Assembly (NCBI GenBank): GCA_937901435.1
Contig: CALGTJ010000550.1
Coordinates: forward strand, 1-7,838
DNA: 7,838 bases
DNA from: an uncultured Rhodobacter sp.
GTDB taxonomy: Bacteria > Pseudomonadota > Alphaproteobacteria > Rhodobacterales > Rhodobacteraceae
Direction: 5' to 3'
The position numbers were made by a program, and so were the translations under genes. The notes below the pieces were generated by a model that worked only from the letters and a program-made list of their open reading frames with translations, ran no database searches and was not told the DNA's origin. This document shows positions 1-6,444 of this stretch, in pieces (within the stretch, counting starts at the first letter, position 1; each line of letters begins with the position of its first letter).

Positions 1-61
1 AGTCACCCAGGACGCTACTCCAGAAAATCGCCGTCAGATATTGCAATTGTCAACAAACTTG

Positions 62-77
62 ATATCGAAATTGATAT
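62..77. promoter_or_regulatory. Upstream inverted repeat, possible second regulator site
   Basis: ATATC (62-66) and GATAT (73-77) form a perfect inverted repeat around a 6-base spacer. The core ATCGAAA (64-70) recurs at 153-159 inside the better operator candidate, and the wider strings ATCGAAATTGATA (64-76) and ATCGAAAAATTCGATA (153-168) are clearly alike. The two sites lie 89 bases apart. They could be two sites for the same regulator, which would fit a tetrameric LysR protein bending the DNA. The region is AT-rich, so chance similarity is possible. Confidence 0.3.
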
Positions 78-152
78 GAACATTCGGCGACCTCATCTTC
101 CCTCTACGCCGCTCTCTGTCAGACTTCTTGAAATCAATAGTATATTCGGGAA

Positions 153-167
153 ATCGAAAAATTCGAT
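153..167. promoter_or_regulatory. Candidate LysR-type operator (T-N11-A palindrome)
   Basis: ATCGAA (153-158), a 3-base spacer, then TTCGAT (162-167) form a perfect inverted repeat. T154 and A166 are separated by exactly 11 bases, the T-N11-A geometry known for LysR-type regulators. The centre (160) is 90 bases before the hyuA start codon. If this were the usual recognition site near -65, transcription would begin near 225, leaving a leader of about 25 bases that still contains the ribosome binding site. The obvious candidate regulator is the LysR protein encoded at 6445-7323. Binding is inferred from geometry only. Confidence 0.45.
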
Positions 168-192
168 ACCTCCATAAAAACAATTCGTTTCC

Positions 193-206
193 TTGATTTA
201 AATCAA
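193..206. promoter_or_regulatory. Perfect FNR/CRP-family palindrome
   Basis: TTGATTTAAATCAA is a perfect 14-base palindrome and matches the FNR/FnrL consensus TTGAT-N4-ATCAA at all ten defined positions. Its centre (199.5) lies about 50 bases before the hyuA start codon. Activation from the classical -41.5 position would put the transcription start near 241, inside the ribosome binding site. The location therefore fits repression, or a promoter that overlaps the site, better than classical activation. FNR-type proteins sense oxygen through an iron-sulfur cluster, and relatives (Dnr/Nnr) sense NO. Which relative binds here, if any, cannot be told from the window. Confidence 0.5.
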
Positions 207-249
207 TCCAATACCTTCATTGGTGGCTGGCCTTTCAGAGGAAACAAAA

Positions 250-2337
250 ATGAAGAAATATATAACTTCAACGCGCTTGGCCGCAGATATCGGCGGGACG
301 TTTACGGATATCGTACTTGAAACTCCAACGGGCCTTTTTACGGCAAAAGTGCCGACAGACACGGTGCAGCCAGAACTGGGCGTTTTGGCTGGCGTTGAAG
401 TCGTTTTGAGCGATGCTGGAATCACTTCAGCTGACGTCGATATCTTCATTCACGGCACAACTTTGGCGACCAACGCGCTGATTGAGCGGAAAGGCGAAAA
501 GACGGCTCTGATCACCACAGAAGGGTTCCGCGACAGTTTGGAGATTGCCTATGAGAGCCGGTTCGACCAGTTCGATTTGATGATCGACAAGCCTGAACAA
601 CTGATTCCGCGCAACCTGCGTTTCACAGTCAAAGAGCGCATGGATGTGCGTGGGAACGTCCTGATTGACTTGGATGAAGCGGCTGTTGTTGCCCTAAGTG
701 ATAGGTTGAATGCAAAGGGCATAGGCGCGGTTGCTATCGGTTTTCTCCACTCTTACGCCAACTCAAAGCACGAACAACGGGTGCGCGACCTTTTGATCGC
801 ACAAGGGTGCAAAGCCGAGATCACACTTTCCAGCGATGTCTGCCCCGAAGTCCGCGAGTATGAACGTCTGATGACAACGGCCTGCAATGCTTATGTTCAA
901 CCGATCATGGCGCGGTATCTGCGCGCGCTAGAGGTCGCGTTTCATGACAAAAACTTTACCTGCCCGATCTTCCTGATGACCTCTGGCGGTGGCATGACCA
1001 CATTAGAGAGCGCCATTAAATTTCCGATCCGGCTGGTGGAATCTGGTCCTAGCGGGGGTGCCATTTTGGCTGCGCGGATCGCACAGCAATTAGATGAATC
1101 GAAAGTGCTGTCGTTTGATATGGGCGGAACAACTGCAAAGATCTCGTTGATCGAAGACTTTAAGCCAAAGACGGCCAGAAATTTCGAGATTGCCCGCTCG
1201 GCCCGTTTCCAAAAAGGCAGCGGCATGCCGGTGCGTATTCCGGTGATCGAGATGATTGAGATCGGCGCAGGCGGAGGATCAATTGCGCATGTGGACCAAG
1301 TTGGTCGCCTCAATATCGGGCCGGAAAGTGCTGGCGCTTTGCCGGGTGCGGCTTGCTATGGCAAAGGTGGGACAAAGGCGACAGTCACAGATGCGAATCT
1401 GCTGCTTGGACGCGTCGATCCAGACGCTTTTGCCGAAGGAAAGATGAGGTTGAACACCAAGGCCGCTGAGGACGCGATGACCCAAGATGTCGGCCAGCCA
1501 CTTGACATTTCCGCACATCAAGCCGCGTTCGGCGTTACCGAAATGGTCGAAGAAAACATGGCGAATGCTGCGCGCATCCACAGCGTTGAACACGGTGTTG
1601 ATCTGTCGCATTTCAGCATGATTGCCTTTGGCGGTGGCGGGCCGCTGCATGCCGTTCGGTTGGCCGAGAAACTGGGAATGAACCGTGTTATCGTGCCGGC
1701 GAACTCCAGTGTCGGGTCCGCTTTGGGGTTTCTGAGCGCTCCGATTTCTTATGAGGTGGTGCAAAGCCTGTATACCACGCTGACGGATTTTAATCTGGCG
1801 CGGGTGAATGATGTGCTGAGCAGTATTTCAGCGCAGGCGCATGAGATCGTTGTTGCAGGGGCAAAGGATACCGAGTTAGTTGAAAGCCGCACCGCCTTTA
1901 TGCGCTATGTTGGGCAGGGCCATGAGATTCAGGTGCCAATCCCAGCACGCGGGCTGACAGCGGCAGATATCGCAGCGATCAAATCTACTTACGATAGGTG
2001 CTACCGTCAGCTTTATGGGCGTTTGATCCCTGGCAGGGACATTGAAGTCCTGTCATGGTCGGTGGTGGTTTCAACACATGTCGAGGCACCTTTGGCTTTA
2101 TCGGAGGCACCTGAACCCAACACCGCAGTACCTTCAGGGGTACGTGCTGTGTCCGTACCTACGCAAACAGGTTTCCAAACAGTGCCCACATTCTGGCGTC
2201 CTGACCTGAAATCAGGAGACACCCTGCGCGGACCTGTCCTTGTTGAAGAACCGCAAACCACAACATTCGTCACCGGACATTTTTCGGGCCACTTGGATGG
2301 AAAAATGAATTTGATATTGGATAGGATCGCACCATGA
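250..2337 (+). CDS. hyuA: Hydantoinase/oxoprolinase family subunit A
   Basis: This 695-residue protein is the ATP-binding subunit of the HyuA/HyuB (5-oxoprolinase-like) family, whose members couple ATP hydrolysis to opening of cyclic amides or to carboxylation; it is expected in the cytoplasm. The N-terminal domain (about 8-190) begins with the nucleotide-phosphate motif DIGGTFTD (13-20), followed by HGTTLATNAL (69-78). The central actin-like domain has SGPSGG (265-270), FDMGGTTAK (289-297), GAGGGSIAHVD (339-349), GPESAGALPGAACYGKGG (357-374) and FGGGGPLHA (460-468). The C-terminal domain ends with EEPQTTTFVTG (666-676). Length is normal for the family. The ATG at 250 is chosen because GAGGA (238-242) lies 7 bases before it; an in-frame TTG at 220 lacks such a site. 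The gene overlaps hyuB by 4 bases. The substrate is not predictable: hydantoin, 5-oxoproline, lactam and aryl-ketone carboxylase relatives all share these motifs. Confidence 0.92.
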   Translation: MKKYITSTRLAADIGGTFTDIVLETPTGLFTAKVPTDTVQPELGVLAGVEVVLSDAGITSADVDIFIHGTTLATNALIERKGEKTALITTEGFRDSLEIAYESRFDQFDLMIDKPEQLIPRNLRFTVKERMDVRGNVLIDLDEAAVVALSDRLNAKGIGAVAIGFLHSYANSKHEQRVRDLLIAQGCKAEITLSSDVCPEVREYERLMTTACNAYVQPIMARYLRALEVAFHDKNFTCPIFLMTSGGGMTTLESAIKFPIRLVESGPSGGAILAARIAQQLDESKVLSFDMGGTTAKISLIEDFKPKTARNFEIARSARFQKGSGMPVRIPVIEMIEIGAGGGSIAHVDQVGRLNIGPESAGALPGAACYGKGGTKATVTDANLLLGRVDPDAFAEGKMRLNTKAAEDAMTQDVGQPLDISAHQAAFGVTEMVEENMANAARIHSVEHGVDLSHFSMIAFGGGGPLHAVRLAEKLGMNRVIVPANSSVGSALGFLSAPISYEVVQSLYTTLTDFNLARVNDVLSSISAQAHEIVVAGAKDTELVESRTAFMRYVGQGHEIQVPIPARGLTAADIAAIKSTYDRCYRQLYGRLIPGRDIEVLSWSVVVSTHVEAPLALSEAPEPNTAVPSGVRAVSVPTQTGFQTVPTFWRPDLKSGDTLRGPVLVEEPQTTTFVTGHFSGHLDGKMNLILDRIAP

Positions 2338-4010
2338 CCGACCGGCAACTGAGCGTGATCGAGCTGCAAATTCTTTGGAACAGGCTCATAGCGATTGTGG
2401 AAGAACAGGCGCAGACACTCATGCGCACAGCCTTCAATCCTATTGTACGCGAGTCCGGTGATCTGTCTGCGGGTCTGTTCGATCTAAAGGGACGTATGAT
2501 TGCGCAGGCTGTCACAGGTACGCCGGGGCACGTGAATACCATGGCAAATTCTGTACGGTACTTTCTAGATAAATACCCATTAGAGGATATGCACCCCGAG
2601 GACATCTATCTGACCAATGATCCGTGGAAAGCAGCGGGTCATCTGAACGATTTCATGCTGGTGCGCCCCTGTTTCCATCAAGGTGTTTTGATTGGGTTCA
2701 CTTCGTGCACCAGCCACCTTGCTGACCTTGGCGGGCTTGGCTTTGGCCCTGACGGTTCTGACGTGCTCGACGAAGGGTTGTTTGTTCCCATTTTTAAACT
2801 GGTCAATGCAGGTAAGCTGGACGAGACCTTCATGACCATCCTCAAAGCAAACAGTCGCGTGCCCATCGAGGTGGAGGGCGATACATATGCCCTGATGACC
2901 TGCGTTGAATGTGGCAGCAGGCGCACATCCGAATGCTTGGCCGACATCGGGATCACCGATCTTGTCCAGATATCCGACTACATCATCGACACCTCCCGCG
3001 AGCGTACCCGTGATCTGATCAATAAACTGCCCAGAGGAACCTACCATTACGAGATGCGCGTCGATGGCTACGACGAACCGCTTGATCTGGTTGCGGCAAT
3101 GACCATTTCGGACGGTGAAGTTATAGTTGATTTCGCAGGCTCCTCTGGCCGCTCGGCCAAGGGCATTAACTGTCCTTTGAACTATGCCAGTGCCTATGCG
3201 TGTTTTGCTCTGAAATGCGCGCTTGCCCCCGATATTCCAAATAACGAAGGCGCGCTAGCACCATTGGTCATAAAAGCCCCTGAAAACAGCATCACAAACG
3301 CGCAGTATCCCGCCCCTGTGGCGATGCGGCATGTGGTCGGACAGCTTTTGCCCGATGTGGTGTTCGGATGCTTGCACCAAGCGGTGCCGGGCCTTGTTCC
3401 AGCTGAGGGCACCTGTTGTTTGTGGGACCTGCCGATGCGCGGCGGGTACTCCGTCAACACAGATGCCAGCAAAACAAAATTCGCAACCGAACTCGTCCAC
3501 AACGGTGGCACGGGAGGGCGCCCGAGCAAGGATGGGTTGTCAGCCACCGCATTCCCCAGCGGGGTCATGGGGTCTCTGGTCGAGATCACGGAAAGTGTCT
3601 CTCCCCTGATTATTTGGCAGCGCGAATACCGCCAAGATTCCGCCGGGGCTGGCGAGTTTCGCGGAGGCTTGGGGCAAGTTTTGGAAATATCGAGCAGCGA
3701 GGATGCTCCGATTTCACTGTTTGCGGCGTTAGACCGCATCAATCACGCCCCTCGTGGTCGAGAGGGCGGCAAAAATGGCGAACTTGGATCTTTAACACTG
3801 AGTAACGGGACAAAACTGCGCCCCAAAGGTGAGCAGATAATTCCCGCAGGACAACGATTGACAGTCTTAACCCCAGGCGGCGCAGGCTACGGCGATCCAA
3901 AGGACAGAACGCCCGAACGCATTGCACAAGATATCGACTTTGGCCTCATCAGCGCCGATGCTGCGGCTTCAGATTATGGTCACCGACCAGGCGAGGAGGA
4001 ACAAAAATGA
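2334..4010 (+). CDS. hyuB: Hydantoinase/oxoprolinase family subunit B
   Basis: The 558-residue HyuB partner forms a complex with HyuA and is thought to carry the amide-hydrolysis or carboxylation site. Family signatures seen are RESGDLSAGLFD (39-50), GTPGHVNTM (62-70), LTNDPWKAAGHLNDF (93-107), SHLADLGG (127-134), DSAGAGEFRGGLG (435-447) and a C-terminal TPGGAGYGDP (513-522). D96, H103, D106, H128 and D131 are the likely metal or active-site residues by family pattern. The usual HHxDIGG motif reads HLADLGG here, so the second His is Leu. A short cysteine cluster (C190, C193, C201) is also present. Start and stop overlap as ATGA with hyuA (2334-2337), with AGGA (2323-2326) as ribosome binding site, so the two subunits are probably translationally coupled. 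Length is typical. Confidence 0.92.
   Translation: MTDRQLSVIELQILWNRLIAIVEEQAQTLMRTAFNPIVRESGDLSAGLFDLKGRMIAQAVTGTPGHVNTMANSVRYFLDKYPLEDMHPEDIYLTNDPWKAAGHLNDFMLVRPCFHQGVLIGFTSCTSHLADLGGLGFGPDGSDVLDEGLFVPIFKLVNAGKLDETFMTILKANSRVPIEVEGDTYALMTCVECGSRRTSECLADIGITDLVQISDYIIDTSRERTRDLINKLPRGTYHYEMRVDGYDEPLDLVAAMTISDGEVIVDFAGSSGRSAKGINCPLNYASAYACFALKCALAPDIPNNEGALAPLVIKAPENSITNAQYPAPVAMRHVVGQLLPDVVFGCLHQAVPGLVPAEGTCCLWDLPMRGGYSVNTDASKTKFATELVHNGGTGGRPSKDGLSATAFPSGVMGSLVEITESVSPLIIWQREYRQDSAGAGEFRGGLGQVLEISSSEDAPISLFAALDRINHAPRGREGGKNGELGSLTLSNGTKLRPKGEQIIPAGQRLTVLTPGGAGYGDPKDRTPERIAQDIDFGLISADAAASDYGHRPGEEEQK
3993..4000 (+). promoter_or_regulatory. Strong ribosome binding site for the PLP enzyme
   Basis: GAGGAGGA sits at the very end of hyuB, 6 bases before the ATG at 4007. 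It is the best Shine-Dalgarno match in the window and fixes the start of the PLP enzyme. It may give this gene higher translation than its neighbours even though its start codon overlaps the hyuB stop. Confidence 0.7.
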
Positions 4011-5185
4011 ACAAGAAACTGCACCCTGAAACCCTCGCAGCGACTGGGTTAGGATGGATCGATCCCGAAACCGATGCAATGGCGGCCCCCCTGCGTCCAT
4101 CCACATCATTCTTGCGCGACCCAACAGATTTGGACCGTACAGGCCGCATGTTCACGCGTGACGACAACCCTACCTTTGCGCAACCTGAGGCCTTGATAAA
4201 TGCACTGGAAGGCGGTGCAGGTTGCCTGCTGTTCGCGTCAGGCATGGCAGCGATCACGTCTGTTTTTCAACGACTCGCTCCCGGCGATCATGTGATTCTG
4301 CCGAAACTCGTCTACTCAGGCCTGCGCGACTGGATGAACACGCACGGGCTGCGTTGGGGGCTTGAGGTCACCTATGTTGACGCATGCACAGCTGCGGGTG
4401 TCGGCGCAGCGATCCAGCAGGGTAAAACCAAAGTCATCTGGCTGGAAACTCCCAGCAATCCGACTTGGGCAATCACCGATATAGCGGAAGTGTCTGCCGT
4501 TGCCCATGCTGCCGGTGCCTTGGTAGCGATCGATAATACCGTAGCCACCCCAATTCTGACGCGCCCCTTCGAACATGGCGCAGACATCATCTTACATTCC
4601 TGCTCAAAGTACATGAACGGTCATGGTGACCTGATCGGCGGCGCGGTTGTCGTCGCCGAGGGTCATGAGGATGTGTTGGTCGATATCCAGAACATCCGGA
4701 ATGAATATGGGGGGGTGCTCGGCAGCTTTGAGGCATGGTTGCTGTTGCGCGGCATGCGCACGTTGGCGGTTCGCGTCAAAACCGCTTCCACAAGCGCGCT
4801 CAGGATTGCGCAATTTCTGGACGGCTGCGATCTGGTAGATCAAGTCCTCTACGCAGGATTGGAAACGCATCCTAATCATAACGTCGCAGCACGGCAGATG
4901 CAGGGCGGGTTTGGTGGTATGTTGTCTTTTCGCGTGAAGGGCGGCGAGGACGCAGCAAAACTGATCGCCAGCGAAGTCCAAGTGTTCCGGCAGGCAATCT
5001 CCTTTGGCAGCACTGAATCCGTCATCGAGCATCGCGCAGGTATGGAGAAACCAGATTCACCCACACCGCGCGACATGCTGCGCGTTTCTGTCGGGCTTGA
5101 AAATACCGACGATTTAATTGCGGATTTGCGGCAAGCCATTGATGCAGTGCAACGCGAAATTTCGACAGGACACAGAAATGCCTGA
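4007..5185 (+). CDS. PLP-dependent Cys/Met metabolism lyase family enzyme
   Basis: This 392-residue fold-type I PLP enzyme belongs to the trans-sulfuration group (cystathionine beta-lyase, gamma-synthase, methionine gamma-lyase). K201 in HSCSKYMNGHGDLIGG (197-212) is the Schiff-base lysine. D176 in AIDNTVATPI (174-183) should contact the pyridine nitrogen. Y103 matches the ring-stacking Tyr, SGM (78-80) lies in the phosphate loop, and R359 in LRVSVGLE (358-365) should bind the substrate carboxylate. The usual Y-x-R contributed by the neighbouring subunit reads F49-T-R51 in FTRDDNPT, so the phosphate-binding Tyr is Phe. The gene overlaps hyuB by 4 bases and the next gene by 8. Beta- versus gamma-elimination, or replacement chemistry, cannot be decided from sequence. 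Operon context beside a RidA protein favours elimination that releases an enamine, which RidA would hydrolyse to a 2-oxo acid and ammonia. Confidence 0.9.
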   Translation: MNKKLHPETLAATGLGWIDPETDAMAAPLRPSTSFLRDPTDLDRTGRMFTRDDNPTFAQPEALINALEGGAGCLLFASGMAAITSVFQRLAPGDHVILPKLVYSGLRDWMNTHGLRWGLEVTYVDACTAAGVGAAIQQGKTKVIWLETPSNPTWAITDIAEVSAVAHAAGALVAIDNTVATPILTRPFEHGADIILHSCSKYMNGHGDLIGGAVVVAEGHEDVLVDIQNIRNEYGGVLGSFEAWLLLRGMRTLAVRVKTASTSALRIAQFLDGCDLVDQVLYAGLETHPNHNVAARQMQGGFGGMLSFRVKGGEDAAKLIASEVQVFRQAISFGSTESVIEHRAGMEKPDSPTPRDMLRVSVGLENTDDLIADLRQAIDAVQREISTGHRNA

Positions 5186-5942
5186 CCATATTCACTACGC
5201 CCCCAGATCAACGCGCATTGGCCTTATAGTGCCGTCCTCCAACACCAATGTTGAGCCCGACTGCCTGATGCTATGCCCCACAGGCGTTACAATCCACTCT
5301 GCACGCAGTGGCGGATATGATGTCAATGCCATTCCTGATTCCACGCAAATGCGGAAATTTGTGCGTCAGTCTCTAGATCAAAGCTGCAAGGATCTGATGG
5401 ACGCCCGCGTTGACCTGATCGCTTACGGCTGCACATCGGCCACTCTGGCGGATGGTCCTGCATTTGATACCGCATTTTGCGCTAAACTTACCAAAATAAC
5501 GGGCCGCCCTGCGGTCACAACGGCTGGTGCACTTGTAGAGGCCATTCAGCATATCGGTGCCAAACAAGTAGCGTTTACATCGCCCTATGTCAGAAAGCTG
5601 AGCGCGGAATCCGTGAAATTCCTGAGCGATAGTGGGATTAATGTCGTGAACGAAATTGGATTTGAGCGCGAGTTGAGCAGCCTTGAGCAGAACGCGCTGA
5701 CCCCGCAAGACGCCTATGAGATGGCTTTGAAAGCAGACCACAGTGATGCCCAAGCGATTGTCATTTCGTGCACGGATTACCGGGCATTGGAGGCCGTGCC
5801 TGCGATTGAAAAAGCGTTGGGAAAACCTGTTATCACCAGTAATCAGGCGCTGATGTTCGCATGTCTCACCCGCCTCAATCTGCCGTATCGGGATATGGCC
5901 GCAGGGGGGCGCTTGTTTACCGCCACAAAGGCGCTGGCATGA
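5178..5942 (+). CDS. Maleate isomerase / Asp-Glu racemase family protein
   Basis: This 254-residue protein has the two-domain fold of maleate cis-trans isomerase and arylmalonate decarboxylase, within the Asp/Glu/hydantoin racemase superfamily. It shows RIGLIVPSSNTNVEPD (13-28), whose Asn21 is in a conserved substrate-contact segment; the first cysteine C85 in AYGCTSATL (82-90); the Thr/Ala turn VTTAGALVEAI (113-123); AFTSPYV (132-138); and the second cysteine C198 in VISCTDYRA (195-203). Both catalytic-type cysteines, near 76 and 194 in known maleate isomerases, are present, which argues against a decarboxylase that keeps only one. The ATG at 5178 has AGGA (5167-5170) 7 bases upstream; earlier in-frame starts (5118) fall deep inside the PLP gene. 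The stop overlaps the ridA-like gene (ATGA). In a hyu operon it may act as a racemase on a cyclic or amino-acid substrate, or as a true maleate isomerase; I cannot choose between these. Confidence 0.82.
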   Translation: MPDHIHYAPRSTRIGLIVPSSNTNVEPDCLMLCPTGVTIHSARSGGYDVNAIPDSTQMRKFVRQSLDQSCKDLMDARVDLIAYGCTSATLADGPAFDTAFCAKLTKITGRPAVTTAGALVEAIQHIGAKQVAFTSPYVRKLSAESVKFLSDSGINVVNEIGFERELSSLEQNALTPQDAYEMALKADHSDAQAIVISCTDYRALEAVPAIEKALGKPVITSNQALMFACLTRLNLPYRDMAAGGRLFTATKALA

Positions 5943-6397
5943 GCATCGCAGACCGCCTAGATTCATTGGGCTTGATCTTGCCTCCAACACCGACGCCCGC
6001 TGCGCATTATGTACCTTGGGTTGTTAGAAATGGAACAATCTATCTTGCGGGTCAAACGCCTAAGGATGGGACAGTTCTGAAATACCAAGGGCAGCTTGGA
6101 ACGGATCTGACAGTTGAGCAAGGATACAAGGCCGCACAGCTTTGCGCACTCCGTCTGCTGAGCGTTTTGCACGCCGCGGCGGATGGGTTGGACCATGTCG
6201 AACGTATCTTAAAATTGACTGTCTTTGTTAACACAGCAAAGGGTTTTACAAATCACCCGCAGGTGGCAAACGGTGCCTCTGACTTACTTCATGATTTGTT
6301 TGGTGATGCGGGGATCCATGCGCGATCGGCCGTGGGAGCAAGTTCGTTACCAGGAAATGCCGCTGTCGAAGTGGAAATGATTGCTCAGATTTCATAA
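5939..6397 (+). CDS. RidA family (YjgF/YER057c/UK114) protein
   Basis: This 152-residue protein belongs to the longer RidA-like subtype, with an N-terminal extension (LGLILPPTPTP, 10-20) before the core. Core features are NGTIYLAGQTP (31-41), LTVEQGYKAAQLCAL (57-71), VERILKLTVFV (87-97), NGASDLLHDLFG (111-122) and ARSAVGASSLPGNAAVEVEMIA (128-149). R129 aligns with the carboxylate-binding arginine of RidA, and E146 with the acidic residue used to activate water. RidA proteins are small cytosolic trimers that hydrolyse enamine/imine intermediates released by PLP enzymes, so a place in the same transcript as a PLP lyase is functionally coherent. The start at 5939 overlaps the previous stop by 4 bases and has only a weak AAGG (5928-5931), which suggests coupled translation. 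An in-frame ATG at 5861 lies inside the upstream gene and would add 26 residues with no family match. Confidence 0.88.
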   Translation: MSIADRLDSLGLILPPTPTPAAHYVPWVVRNGTIYLAGQTPKDGTVLKYQGQLGTDLTVEQGYKAAQLCALRLLSVLHAAADGLDHVERILKLTVFVNTAKGFTNHPQVANGASDLLHDLFGDAGIHARSAVGASSLPGNAAVEVEMIAQIS

Positions 6398-6405
6398 ATC
6401 CCTAA

Positions 6406-6434
6406 GGTTGCGGTCAACCGCCCCTATTTCGGTT
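6406..6434 (+). other. Two mutually exclusive small hairpins between ridA-like and lysR
   Basis: GGTTG (6406-6410) can pair with CAACC (6415-6419) around a CGGT loop. AACCG (6416-6420) can instead pair with CGGTT (6430-6434) around a 9-base loop. The two stems share 6416-6419, so only one can form at a time. The second stem ends 1 base before the GGAG ribosome binding site (6436-6439) of the LysR gene. There is no T-run, so a normal terminator is unlikely. A modest attenuating or translation-tuning role is possible, but the stems are only 5 base pairs each. Confidence 0.25.
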
Positions 6435-6444
6435 TGGAGCACCT

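Noticed and set aside
1..177. Open frame from the window edge (58 codons before TAA at 175-177), and another ending at 79
   Set aside because: Neither translation shows a recognisable motif, and the longer one would run through the operator palindrome. Such a length is not rare by chance in AT-rich DNA.
220..249. In-frame TTG that would extend HyuA by 10 residues
   Set aside because: GAGGA at 238-242 is ideally placed for the ATG at 250, and the family motif begins soon after; the extension would encode the ribosome binding site itself.
3194..3742. 182-codon open frame on the - strand
   Set aside because: It lies wholly inside hyuB, whose family motifs are clear; the translation is low in family features and is a shadow. 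The same applies to the - strand frame at 1279-1764 inside hyuA.
5118..5177. Longer N-terminus for the isomerase-like protein
   Set aside because: It would extend 60 bases further into the PLP gene with no good ribosome binding site; the ATG at 5178 has AGGA at the right distance and family similarity starts just after it.
5373..5990. 205-codon open frame on the - strand
   Set aside because: It is opposite the isomerase gene, has no recognisable domain, and crosses the overlapping stop/start of two well-supported genes.
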